This document shows, piece by piece, positions 1 to 9,644 of a DNA stretch of 13,432 nucleotides. The number at the start of each line of letters is the position of its first letter. Position 1 is the stretch's first letter. The notes beneath the pieces were generated by a model. That model was not told the DNA's origin. It did not search any database and was given only the letters and a program-made list of their open reading frames with translations. Source of the DNA: Asparagopsis taxiformis (Eukaryota; Rhodophyta; Florideophyceae; Bonnemaisoniales; Bonnemaisoniaceae); contig JALQPE010001534.1 in NCBI GenBank assembly GCA_030407315.1, positions 1-13,432 on the forward strand. The letters run 5' to 3'. The translations under genes were made by a program, and so were the position numbers.

Positions 1-10
1 GGCCGGCCGG
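1..10. other. GGCCGGCCGG left end (FseI site)
   Basis: The first ten bases are GGCCGGCCGG, which contains the 8-bp FseI recognition sequence. The identical ten bases close the window at 13423-13432. Both ends lie within reading frames that still make protein sense (regulator 1 here, the DUF1302 protein there), so the sites look native. The window was then probably delimited by them, for example as a cloned restriction fragment. Confidence 0.6.
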
Positions 11-501
11 CGATGAATTCGCCGGTTGCAAAAAATGCCTTAACCGCCGTATCCGCCAAGCAACGCGCAACGTCCTCATCCATCGGTACCTGGAAATCCA
101 ACAAGCACTCCATGTGATCTTCCGTTTGTTGCAAGCGCAAGTGGATGAAGCTAGCGCGCGTGGGCAAGAATTTATGAAACGCGTGGAGGGCGGTGAGCAA
201 GTCAGGGCTGCTGCAAACGGCAACCCCATCGCGCCGTGTGTGGCCGGTGTCAGGCGCTCACCCAGGCGCAAACCGAAGTCCGGCTGGCCGGACAGCGTCA
301 GTGCGTTGCGCAGAATCTGAACCTGCTGGGTTGGCGTAAGCAGGCTGTCATCATTCAGGAATTGTGAGTGCCAACGCTGGTGCCGTGCAACAGTTTAGGT
401 AGTTGTCGCGCGGTCAGCCCCAGTTCACGGGCGATCAGCCGTGAGTAATTCGACGGGATGTCGGCCTCGGAGTTTTGCAAGCCAGCCACTTGTCTGGTCA
501 T
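1..501 (-). CDS. AraC-family transcriptional regulator 1, N-terminal part (partial, frameshifted)
   Basis: This is the N-terminal, ligand-sensing half of an AraC-type activator of the 'arabinose-binding domain' architecture. It starts with MTRQVAGLQ and carries SNYSRLIARELGLTARQLPK, then, after a shift near 355-362, LGERLTPATHGAMGL. After another shift near 225-235 it continues with SSPDLLTALHAF and runs off the left edge. The LGERLTP..HG..G and SSPDLLTAL signatures are characteristic of this group. The C-terminal helix-turn-helix pair lies outside the window. The start at 499-501 has GGGAG 9 nt upstream; an ATG at 505-507 in the same frame is closer to it. The gene is divergent from the ferredoxin, as expected for the operon's own regulator; an AraC gene is also known next to the Alcanivorax CYP153 operon. 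The likely inducer is an alkane or its oxidation product (inference). Confidence 0.8.
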
Positions 502-628
502 GTTCATAAGCTCCCATTGCTGACTTTGAGTGTCTTTTAAATGCCCCCGTATTGTCAACAAATGTCCTCCCTGGAGGGTGGGCATACAGTCACTATGAGT
601 TGCAGTTAAAAACGACAGGAAAAGTGCA
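502..628. promoter_or_regulatory. Divergent regulatory region between regulator 1 and the ferredoxin-P450 operon
   Basis: These 127 bp separate two divergent genes and must hold both promoters. A compact dyad, CCTCC-CT-GGAGG, lies at 566-577. It is nested in a wider imperfect dyad, with ATGCCCCC at 541-548 facing GGTGGGCAT near 578-585. TTGTCAACAA at 552-561 is a further near-palindrome. These are candidate operator half-sites for the adjacent AraC-type protein. I could not place convincing -35/-10 hexamers. Confidence 0.45.
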
Positions 629-948
629 ATGGGCAAATGACCTTTGTTGAGCACGACGACACCGAACATGTCGTGGAATTCAAAGCTGGCGCCTCACTGA
701 TGCAAATCGCTGTGGATCACATGATTCCCGGTATTGATGCGGACTGTGGGGGGGGAATGTGCCTGTGGCACCTGCCACGTCATCGTTGCTGACGCGTGGT
801 ACGACAAGACCGGCGCGCCGGTGATGAGGAACAACAGATGCTGTCCATGACCCCGGAGTTGGCAAAAACCTCGCGTTTGGGCTGCCAGGTTCAAACCACC
901 GAGGCGATGGATGGCATGAGCGTTCGTCTGCCCGAATTTCAGATGTAG
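629..948 (+). CDS. [2Fe-2S] ferredoxin, redox partner of CYP153 (frameshifted)
   Basis: This is a small putidaredoxin/adrenodoxin-type ferredoxin of about 106 residues that would carry electrons from the reductase to the P450. After correcting one surplus G in the run at 748-755, the cluster motif reads C-G-G-E-C-A-C-G-T-C-H. The ligand cysteines are at 745, 764 and 773, the fourth is the LGCQ cysteine at 883-885, and there is a spare cysteine at 758. The N-terminus TFVEHDDTEHVVEF and the C-terminus SVRLPEFQM are family-typical. AGGA at 617-620 lies 8 nt before the ATG at 629, which favours that start (MGK-). Translation from it needs one missing base around 634-639. The other candidate, the ATG at 637, has no properly spaced ribosome binding site. 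A third shift lies near 820-830. The P450 gene follows 15 bp downstream, so the two are surely cotranscribed. Confidence 0.85.
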
Positions 949-963
949 ATATTGGAGGACACC

Positions 964-2375
964 ATGTCAACAGAATTGCGGACAAGTGATGTAGTCCAGA
1001 CCAAGCTGGTCAACGCCACACCAGAGTGGTGCCGATGCACCTGCAGATCCGGACACTCAAGATGCTGGTGCGGGCAAAGAAGACGGTTATCGGCCCGCGG
1101 CGCCCTCCCATTCACTTTCAGGAAGCGCCCGCTCCCGATGTCAAAAACACTAGCGCTCGAGGACATCGACACCAGCAACCCCTTCTTGTACCGGCAGGAT
1201 CAGTGGGGCGCCTATTTCAAGCGGCTGCGTGACGAGGCACCGGTGCATTACCAGAAAGATAGCCCCTTTGGCCCGTTCTGGTCGATCACGCGCTACGAGG
1301 ACATTCTGTTCGTGGACAAGCATCACGAGCTGTTTTCCTCCGAGCCGCTCATCGTGCTGGGCGACTTCCCGGAAGGGATGCCCGTGGAGATGTTCATTGC
1401 GATGGACCCACCCAAGCACGATGTGCAGCGCCGTTCGGTCCAAGGTGTGGTGGCACCGCAGAATCTGAAGGAAATGGAGGGGCTCATCCGTCAGCGCACC
1501 GGAGAAGTGCTCGACAGTCTGCCGCTGCACGAGGCCTTCAATTGGGTGCCGACGGTATCGAAGGAGTTGACGGGTCGCATGCTGGCCACGCTGCTGGATT
1601 TCCCTTACGACGAGCGTCACAAGCTGGTCGACTGGTCGGATCGTTTGGCCGGCACCACAGCAGCGACCGGAGGCGAGTTCGACGATGAGGAGGACATGTT
1701 TGGACGCCGCCGCTGACATGGCGTGGTCTTTTTCCCAGCTATGGCGCGACAAGGAGGCACGACGTGCAGCCGGTGAAGCGCCTGGCTTTGATCTGATCAG
1801 CTTGTTGCAGAGCAGCGACGAGACCAAGGACATGATCAATCGTCCGATGGAATTCATCGGCAATCTGGCGCTGCTAATCGTTGGCGGCAATGACACCACG
1901 CGGAACTCAATGAGCGGCGGCGTGCTCGCCCTGAATCAGTTTCCCGAGGAATTCGCCAAGCTGAAGGCCAACCCGGGGCTGATTCCCAACATGGTCTCGG
2001 AAATCATCCGCTGGCAGACCCCGCTGGCGAATATGCGCCGCGTAGCCACGCAAGACGTTGAACTGCGCGGCCAGACCATCAAGAAGGTGATCGCGTATTG
2101 ATGTGGTACGCCTCGGGCAACCGGGATGAACGCAATTTGACAACCCTGATGATCTGATCATCGACCGTAAGAACGCGCGCAACCATATTTCGTTTGGCTA
2201 TGGCATCCACCGTTGCATGGGTAACCGTCTGGCCGAATTGCAGTTGCGCATCCTGTGGGAAGAACTGCTCAAGCGCTTCGACAGCATCGAAGTTGTGGGC
2301 GAGCCCGAGCGGGTGCAGTCGAACTTCGTGCGCGGCTATTCCAAGCTGATGGTCAAGCTGACGCCCAACGCTTGA
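964..2375 (+). CDS. cyp153: Cytochrome P450 of the CYP153 family (terminal alkane/fatty-acid hydroxylase), frameshifted
   Basis: A heme monooxygenase that inserts oxygen into the terminal carbon of medium-chain alkanes or acyl chains, using electrons from the adjacent ferredoxin and reductase. About 470 codons is the full length for the family. Visible motifs are [15 protein letters not shown] and [20 protein letters not shown] near the N-terminus; [18 protein letters not shown]; the I-helix oxygen-activation segment [17 protein letters not shown] around 1871-1920; the ExxR pair in SEIIRW at 2000-2011; and the heme-binding loop [17 protein letters not shown] with the cysteine ligand at 2214-2216. 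The C-terminus is [19 protein letters not shown] sits 5 nt before the ATG at 964. Frame breaks lie near 1022, 1146, 1703 (surplus G), 2090 (GGG read as GG) and 2136 (lost T). The N-terminal extension [16 protein letters not shown] resembles that of the longer CYP153A members such as the Marinobacter fatty-acid omega-hydroxylase. Substrate chain length cannot be read from the sequence. Confidence 0.95.
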
Positions 2376-2393
2376 GGCGCGGTTTCATTCAGC

Positions 2394-4011
2394 ATGGCAT
2401 CTGAACAATTCGATTATGTGGTGGTCGGCGGCGGCTCGGCCGGATGTGTCGTGGCCAATGCCTGTCGGAGAGCGGCCGCCATTCGGTGTTGCTGCTCGAA
2501 GCCGGCCCGGAGAGCCGCCGCAATCCTTTCGTGAACATGCCGCTGGGCTTTCTGCAGCTGATGTTCAGCCGCCGATTCAATTGGCAGTTCAGTACCGAAT
2601 CGCAGCGCCATATGCACGGTCGCGCATTGTTCCAGCCGCGCGGAAAGATGCTCGGCGGTTCCAGTGGTATGAACGCGCAGGTGAATATCCGTGGCCATGC
2701 CTGGGACTACGATGAGTGGGCACGGCGGGGTTGCGAGGGTTGGTCATACGCCGAGTGCTGCCGTTTTTCCGCAGGTCAGAACATTTCGAGCCCAAGGTGG
2801 CCCTGGATGACATCGGCTTCCATGGGTCATGGTGGACCGCTCAATGTAGCCGAGAGCGCTATACCAATCCGTTGAGCACAGCATTCGTTGACGCGGCGGC
2901 GCAGGCGGGGTGCCGACGCAATTCGGATTTCAACGGTCGAGAGCAGGCCGGCGCGGGTTTTTACTACGCCTACCAGAAGGGCGGTGCGCGCTGTAGCAAT
3001 GCGCGCGCCTATCTGGAGCCCGCAGCACGACGTTCCAACCTGACTGTTCGCAGCAGCGCGCAAGTCACTCGCGTGCTGCTCGAAGGTGCCCGCGCCACCG
3101 GGGTCGAATATCGGGGCGGCGCAAGGGATGATGCAGGTCCATGCCGCGCGCGAAGTTGTGCTCTGCGGCGGCGCGTTCAACACGCCGCAGCTATTGATGC
3201 TGTCCGGGATCGGCCCGCGCGAGGAACTGGCCCGGCACGGCATCAAGCTGCGTCATGCACTGGAAGGTGTGGGGCAGAATCTCCAAGACCATATCGACGT
3301 GTTCGTGCGTGTCAAAGCACGCAGCCGCCAGAGCATCTCGTTGCATCCGAGCTACTGGCCCAAGGCCCTGTGGGCGCTGCTGCAGTACCTGATCGGCCGC
3401 CGCGGTGTGCTGTCGAGCAATGGCGCCGAAGCCGGCGGATTCATTCGCTCCAGGCCGGACGAGCCGATACCCGACCTGCACTGCACTTCGCACCCATGCT
3501 GTCGCCGATCACGGGCGGGACCTGAAGACCGCCATGAGCGGCTACGGCTATGCGGTGATGATCTACGGACTCCGGCCATCGTCGCGTGGCCGCGTCGGCC
3601 TGCACAGCGCAGATCCGTTCGCGCCGCCGCTGATCGATCCGAACTACATGGCTGAGGCTGCCGACGTTGAGCGACTCGTGCGCGGTGTACGCCTGGTGCG
3701 CAACATCCTGGCGCAGTCGGCTTTCTCCCCGCACCATGAGGTCGAAATTTCTCCGGGGCCGAAGCTGCAGAGCGACGACGACCTTGCGGACTGGGCGCGG
3801 CGCAGCGGGGAGTCGCGTATCACCCGGTCGGCACGTGCAAGATGGGCGTCGATCCGATGGCGGTGGTCGATCCGCGTCTACGCGTGCATGGCCTGCAACA
3901 CCTGCGGGTGGTGGATGCCTCCATCATGCCCACACTGATCGGAGGCAACACCAATCAGCCGACGACCATGATGGAGAGAAAGGCGCGGCGATGCTGCTGG
4001 AGGATGCGTAG
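2394..4011 (+). CDS. alkJ: GMC-family FAD alcohol dehydrogenase, AlkJ-like (frameshifted)
   Basis: A glucose-methanol-choline oxidoreductase that would oxidise the primary alcohol made by CYP153 to the aldehyde, probably passing electrons to the respiratory chain as AlkJ does. About 539 codons is the usual length. The FAD-binding Rossmann motif is [15 protein letters not shown] at the N-terminus. GMC signature 1 reads [18 protein letters not shown] (about 2643-2695) and signature 2 [16 protein letters not shown] (about 3170-3220). The active-site histidine segment [10 protein letters not shown] is at about 3820-3850, and the C-terminal GGNTNQPT precedes the end AAAMLLEDA. Frame breaks are near 2460, 2754, 2825, 2860, 3120, 3500-3520, 3818 and 3975; several are a lost base of a doublet. 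The start is 18 bp after the P450 stop with only a weak, distant GAGG, suggesting translational coupling. A choline dehydrogenase-like role is less likely given the neighbours. Confidence 0.9.
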
Positions 4012-4026
4012 GCCGGTAGTGGCTGA

Positions 4027-4052
4027 GCCCCGTGTGTGGCGTCGCGCGGGGC
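4027..4052 (+). other. Intercistronic hairpin between dehydrogenase and reductase genes
   Basis: GCCCCGTG at 4027-4034 can pair with CGCGGGGC at 4045-4052, giving an 8-bp stem (one G-T pair) around a 10-nt loop. It lies 16 bp after the dehydrogenase stop within the 140-bp gap. No T-run follows, so an RNA-stability or partial-attenuation role is more likely than full termination. Confidence 0.3.
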
Positions 4053-4151
4053 GGTTGGCGGCTCCACACTACGCGACCTGGCCCCGCACTCGTTCCAATT
4101 GGCATCTCACGGACCAAACTTCCGATTTCAAACGACAAAAACAGAGAGACT

Positions 4152-5383
<1,232 letters not shown>

Positions 5384-5413
5384 AGCAGACACAGATTCCC
5401 TGCAGAAATTTTG

Positions 5414-5449
5414 GTGCCCCTCCGCGTCTGACAGGAGAGGTCCGGGCAC
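5414..5449 (+). terminator. Possible hairpin downstream of the reductase gene
   Basis: GTGCCC at 5414-5419 can pair with GGGCAC at 5444-5449, with a possible inner pairing CTCC/GGAG. It starts 30 bp after the operon's last stop codon, where a terminator is expected, but there is no T-run. The rest of 5384-5589 contains no gene I recognise; short open frames there show no family features. Confidence 0.25.
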
Positions 5450-5589
5450 TACTCGTTAATCAGAGCAGGGTCGCGTTCCATCGGGTGGCAGCATGACGGG
5501 TGCAGCTTGGCTGGGGATGCGCGGGGACAAGGCTCAGGTTCTTGTTGGGTGCAACGGTGCTGCGGTACGTGATGGTCCCGTGCTCTTAA

Positions 5590-5683
5590 GGAAAACACTG
5601 ATCTATTCGCACGGCTGCGCCGGACGCCTTGCAGGCGAAGCTCTTGGGACTCGAACGCGGTCGAGCAATAGATCAGTGTTTCC
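5590..5683. mobile_element. MITE-like element with terminal inverted repeats and TTAA flanks
   Basis: The left end GGAAAACACTGATCTATT (5590-5607) is the reverse complement of the right end AATAGATCAGTGTTTCC (5667-5683), except for one extra A in the left A-run. TTAA flanks both sides (5586-5589 and 5684-5687), as expected for a 4-bp target duplication. The 94-bp interior is too short for a transposase. It holds two further hairpins: CGCCT-TGC-AGGCG at 5625-5637, and CTCGA...TCGAG with arms 5650-5654 and 5661-5665. The GGAA start and YTAR-type target recall IS5-group ends, but the parent element is not identified. It lies between the convergent reductase and regulator 2 genes, so its hairpin could also end transcription from both. 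The right TTAA supplies the stop codon of regulator 2. Confidence 0.75.
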
Positions 5684-6716
5684 TTAACTTTGCGACTCGA
5701 GACAGTCGCGTTGATACTGGCGCGGAGACATGCCCTCAAGACGTCGGAACGCGTGCGAAAAATTGGCTGGATCGCTGTACCCCAAAGAGTAGGCAACCGA
5801 TGATACGCTCCGGCAACCTGTGCTCAGGCGTTCCTTGGCGACAGCATGTTGGATGGAGCTGTGCAAAGCTCTGAAACTCGTACCCTCTCGCTTCAAGTAG
5901 CGATTTAGCGTGCGCGTGGAGATGTTCAACATGTTGGCCAGTTCCTCCATCGTCGGAAGGCGGTCGCTGACTTCACGCATGGTCATTGACACCCAGTCGG
6001 CGAATTGCCCGATTCGCGCGTTCTCGCCACCTGTGCCTGACATCGGGCCTCGGCAACTTTCAGGGAGTTGGTGTCGGCCATGGTCAGTGGCAAGTTGGCG
6101 AAGTCATGATCGTATGACAAGCGCACGCCGGGTGGCCCCTCTACTCCGAAGTGAAAATCGGTGCGTCGATACTGCTCGTACCATGCAGCATGCGCCGGCC
6201 GGGGCATCGACATACTGATGCGATGAGGAATGACCTGCTGGTCAGAGAGGTCGTTGAGCTCGTGATAGGCCGCCATCGCGATGGTTTCAAGATGAAAGTT
6301 CAAGCAATGATTGCTCATGGCGCAAACTGGTGTGAAATGAAGCACCGAGCCTGACGGGTGATACAGGTAGCGCAGCTGGAAGCTGGGCATAACCAACCTG
6401 AAGTAACGACCAACAAAGCGCAGTGATTCGGCCAGAGTGGCGCTGCTGAGCATGCCGAAACCGACAATGCTGTGTGACCCCACGGTCAATGGCGGCCCAA
6501 CTGGGCGCCAAGCTCGCTTCGTCCGGTTCGTTCGCTCAACTCGACCAGCACTCGGTCGACTTGCTCGAACGGAATCATCGCATCCGGCGTTGTCAGCAGC
6601 TCGTCTGGGATGCCGGCCTCGGTTAGCACCAAGGCAATGTCGATGCCCTCGCCAACCAACAGGTCCGCCAAGCGCAAGTAGTACCGCAGTGGAACCTGCA
6701 TTTCTTGTTCGCTCAT
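5684..6716 (-). CDS. AraC-family transcriptional regulator 2 (frameshifted, full length)
   Basis: A complete AraC-type DNA-binding regulator of about 344 residues, with the same architecture as regulator 1. The N-terminal ligand-sensing domain has MQVPLRYYLRLADLLVGEGI and, after a shift near 6490, PLTVGSHSIVGFGMLSSATL and FVGRYFRLVMPSFQLRYLY. The C-terminal domain, read in another frame after a shift near 6040, has two helix-turn-helix units: MEELANMLNISTRTLNRYLK and VSSVAYSLGYSDPANFSHAF, followed by RRLEGMSPRQYQR. The start chosen is the ATG at 6714-6716 (MSEQEM), with CAGG 8 nt upstream; a TTG six bases earlier is in frame but less likely. The stop is TAA at 5686-5684, inside the right TTAA of the inverted-repeat element. 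It is divergent from the RND operon and probably controls it. Regulation of the P450 operon too is possible but not shown. Confidence 0.88.
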
Positions 6717-6786
6717 CCACAAAACCTGTGATCACTGTGTTCCCGAGTCGCATCAAGTCTAGGCGTGTGGCCGAACTGGCCGGAAT

Positions 6787-6815
6787 TCACAAGACCTTGG
6801 CATTACATCACAAGA
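6787..6815 (+). repeat. Phased direct repeat TCACAAGA, candidate AraC-type operator
   Basis: TCACAAGA occurs at 6787-6794 and 6808-6815, exactly 21 bp apart start to start, or two helical turns. Direct half-sites with this phasing are typical of AraC-family binding. A looser relative, TCACATAAG, lies at 6844-6852. The position, between regulator 2 and the operon it diverges from, fits an operator. Binding is inferred. Confidence 0.45.
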
Positions 6816-6854
6816 ACGGTGCGGCCAGGCAGTCCAGTCTGCGTCACATAAGGT

Positions 6855-6881
6855 CGCAGCCATGCCGAGTCGGTGGCTGCG
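6855..6881 (+). repeat. Inverted repeat CGCAGCCA...TGGCTGCG
   Basis: An 8-bp perfect stem (6855-6862 with 6874-6881) encloses a short inner CCG/CGG pairing. It sits 93 bp before the RND start codon. It could be an operator dyad or a leader-RNA hairpin if transcription begins upstream; the sequence does not decide. Confidence 0.4.
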
Positions 6882-6973
6882 GGAGGAGACCAACACCCGA
6901 ACGCTTGGCGCATGCGCATTGGCAATTGTGACGGGGGCGTTTCGGTAGTTGGTCATAACAACGAGGAGACCGT

Positions 6974-9546
6974 GTGCACGATTCACGCAGTGCGTTTGCC
7001 CAGTTATTCATCCGGCTGACGGAGCCGTTGATTTTCAGCAAACGCTGGCTGACTTTGGTGGTAATGGGGGTGCTGACGGTGGTGCTTGCCTGGCAGGCTG
7101 CCCAGTTGCGCATCGACGCGGGCTTCGAGAAGCAAATTCCGCTCGAGCACGATTACATCAAGATCTACAAGCAGTACGAGCAGGAGTTTGGTGGCGCAAA
7201 TGTCACGCTGGTGGCACTGCGGCAAACCGGCCCGGAAGCGGACATATACACGCCCGAATTCATGGCGTCGTTGCGCACTCTGACGACTGCGGTTTTCTAC
7301 ACGCCAGGCATGGATCGCTCTCGCGTGAGCTCGCTGTTCACGCCCAACGTCCGTTATCTGGAAGTCGTAGAGGGCGGCTTTCGCGGTGGCAATGTTGTGC
7401 CGGCAGACTTCAGGCCCACGCAGGAATCTCTGCAGCGGTTCGCGCGAATGTCGAAAAAGCCGGCATTGTCGGCGCCTCGTTGGTAACAACCACGATGCGG
7501 CCATGGTTTATGGGGAGTTGCTCGAGCGGCACCCGGTTACGGGCGAACGGCTCGACTATGTGGACACCGCGCACCGGCTCGAAGAGGTGCGCCGGCGGTT
7601 TACTCGTCAAACCAAGTTCGAGTTGCGTTTGATCGAGCCACGCGATGGCCTGCCTGCCGGGCATGTGGTCGCCACGCGATATCACGATCCGCGCGGTTTG
7701 ATGTTCCGGTTCGAGGACTTCGAGTACGAGATCACCGGTGCGGATGGCGGGACGGTCGATCGCACCGTGAAAGGCGGCGCGCTGGAAGTTGTCGAGCTCG
7801 ATAATCCGGATTACAACCCGAATGTCGATGTTCACATCATCGGCTTTGCCAAGGCGGTTGGCGACATTGCTGATAGCGCCATCGAGGTGTTCTCGTTCTT
7901 CGGCCTGACCGTGTTCCTGGTTTTTCTGTTTGCTGGCCTACTACTGCGGGTCGCTGAAAGTGGCGCTGTTGCCAACGGCTTGCGGAATACTTGCGGTGGT
8001 TTGGGAGCTCGGGCTGCTGCACCTGTTTGGGTACGGGCTGGACCCCTTTGCCGTGCTGATGCCGTTCATCGTGCTGGCAATCAGCACATCGCACGGCATT
8101 CAAATCACCAATTTCTGGCTACTGGAATCGGCAGACAACGGCCTGGGGGCTTTTGACGCGGCTGTCGCGACCTACAGGCGCCTCGTGATTCCAGGCATCT
8201 CGGCGCTGGCCACCAATCTCGTGGGCTTTGGCACCTTGTTGCTCATTCCCATCGACATCATTCGCGAAATGGCGCTCAACGCCATGTTTCGGGCTGGTCG
8301 CCATCATTTTGTGCAAGAAAGTGCTGCTGCCGTGCCTGCTGACCTTCGCGCACCTCAAAAACCCGGACAAGTTCCGCGAACACCAACACCGACGGACCGC
8401 GTTCTCGATCCAGTTTGGCACAAGCTGGCCAAGATCACGGAACGTCCGGTCGCGGCGATTGTGCTGCTGGCCGGTGCGGCCTTGTGGCAGGTGGTCTGTA
8501 CGTCGCGCAGGATCTGAAGATCGGTGAGTTGCATGACGGCGTACCGGAGTTGCGCCCCACGTCGCGCTATAACGTTGATTCCGCCCAGATCGTCAATGAC
8601 TTTTCGATCGGTGTGGATGTGCTCAAGGTCGTCGGCGAAGGCACGGCAGATGGCTGCATCGAACACGGACATCATTTCGCTGATCGACCGCTTCGGATGG
8701 CGCATGGCCAATACCGATGGCGTGCAGTCCACGCTGTCGCTGCCCAAGCTGCAACGGCAAGTATTCAACAGTTATGTGGAGAGCAACCCCAAGCTCAACG
8801 CGCTGCCGCGAGACAGCGCTGCACTGGTCGTTACGGTTCAGCCGTTCCCCAGTTCAACCGGCTTGTTGAACAAGGATTGCAGCGCCATTCCCGTGTTGAT
8901 TTTCACGCAGACCATAAGGCTGAAACCATCGACCACATCATCGAGAGCATCGAAGCATTCATGGCGGAGCTGCCGCCTGATGCGCCGGTCAAATTCAAGT
9001 TGGCTACAGGCAATGTCGGCGTCATGGCTGCCGTCAATGACGTGATCGAGGACACCGAGGCCACGGTGCTGATTTGGTTGTTCCTCGGAATCGGTCTCTG
9101 TGTGTTTCTGTCCTTCCGTAGCTTGGCCGGCCTGGTCTGTGTACTCGTGCCATTGGCTTTGGTCCACGTGGTGTCCTACGCGGTCATGGTCTGGCTCGAG
9201 ATCGGGTGAAGTTTTCTAATCTCGCCGTGGCGGCGTTCGCCGCGGGCATTGGTGTGGACTACGGCATCTACATCTACAGCATTCTGGAAGAGAACGTGAT
9301 CGAGAAGGGCATGCGCTGCGCGAAGCCTATGCCGACACGCTGCACCAGACCGGCAAGGCCGTGATTTTCACTGCCGCCACGCTCGCCGCGACTGTGTGCA
9401 CGTGGATGTTCTCGGAACTCCAGTTTCAAGTCGATATGGGCATCTTGCTCACGATGATGTTCATCGCCAACGCATTTGCAGCGGCGCTGCTGTTGCCCGC
9501 GTTTGCGGCATTTTGCTGCGCCCGAAGGCCCGCCGCTGACGAGTGA
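6974..9546 (+). CDS. RND/MMPL-family inner-membrane transporter (frameshifted)
   Basis: A large inner-membrane protein of about 857 codons with two RND repeats, the type that moves lipids or other hydrophobic compounds with proton drive. The GTG start at 6974 has GAGGAG 5 nt upstream. A first membrane helix (WLTLVVMGVLTVVLAW) is followed by a large periplasmic domain (to about 7850). Next come a helix cluster with VFSFFGLTVFLVFLFAGLLL, LKVALLPTACGILAVVW and PFIVLAISTSHGIQITNF, a second periplasmic domain (about 8500-9050), and a second cluster with VLIWLFLGIGLCVFLSFRS, FAAGIGVDYGIYIYS and KAVIFTAATLAATVCTW. The GIGVDYG segment carries the helix-4 aspartate expected for proton relay. Breaks lie near 7443, 7480, 7935, 8290, 8375, 8487, 8665, 8920, 9207 and 9305. 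If one more base is missing near 9513, the protein ends LLRPKARR at a TGA at 9537-9539. There is no adaptor (MFP) gene beside it, arguing against a classic tripartite drug pump. Confidence 0.88.
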
Positions 9547-9596
9547 TGCGGCAGCTGTAGCGGCGACCCAATGAGCAGTATCCATCAGTGCCTAAT

Positions 9597-9610
9597 GCGC
9601 CTCGAGGCGC
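9597..9610. repeat. Perfect 14-bp palindrome GCGCCTCGAGGCGC
   Basis: A perfect palindrome in the 98-bp gap between the RND and DUF1329 genes, 34 bp before the DUF1329 start. As RNA it could only form a short stem. As DNA it could be a protein-binding dyad. Function unknown. Confidence 0.4.
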
Positions 9611-9644
9611 GCAAACGAATCCACTAGAACATGAGGAGAAAAGC

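Larger units (their letters stand above)
6717..6973. promoter_or_regulatory. Divergent regulatory region between regulator 2 and the RND operon
   Basis: This 257-bp gap holds no convincing gene. It contains an 8-bp palindrome GTGATCAC near 6728-6735, paired GGCC motifs at 6769-6772 and 6778-6781, a phased direct repeat, a strong dyad (both listed separately), and a perfect 10-bp palindrome GCGCATGCGC at 6908-6917. GAGGAGACC occurs twice, near 6883-6891 and 6963-6971, and only the second copy serves a start codon. No clear -35/-10 pair was found. Confidence 0.5.

Noticed and set aside
952..963. TTG start four codons upstream of the chosen P450 start
   Set aside because: It overlaps the GGAGG ribosome binding site itself; the ATG at 964 has ideal spacing.
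1150..1899. 249-codon open frame on the minus strand inside the P450 gene
   Set aside because: It is an antisense shadow of a GC-rich coding region with no family features; the plus strand carries unmistakable CYP153 motifs over the same bases.
4032..4151. Upstream extension of the reductase frame to an earlier start
   Set aside because: The extension has no homology-like features or ribosome binding site, while the segment from 4152 begins directly with the expected FAD-binding N-terminus.
5493..5687. Short plus-strand frame running into the inverted-repeat element, considered as a transposase remnant
   Set aside because: No transposase motif is visible and the reading continues only by chance through the terminal repeat.
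5586..5687. Inverted repeat interpreted only as an intrinsic terminator
   Set aside because: The long arms, TTAA duplication and inner hairpins fit a mobile element better, and neither side has a proper T-run; a secondary terminator role remains possible.
5449..5796. 115-codon minus-strand open frame across the inverted-repeat element
   Set aside because: It merges antisense sequence of the intergenic region, the element and an out-of-frame part of regulator 2; no recognisable domain.
6974..9546. Classic multidrug RND efflux pump
   Set aside because: No membrane-fusion adaptor or TolC-type gene accompanies it, and the length and neighbours fit the MMPL/lipid-transport type.
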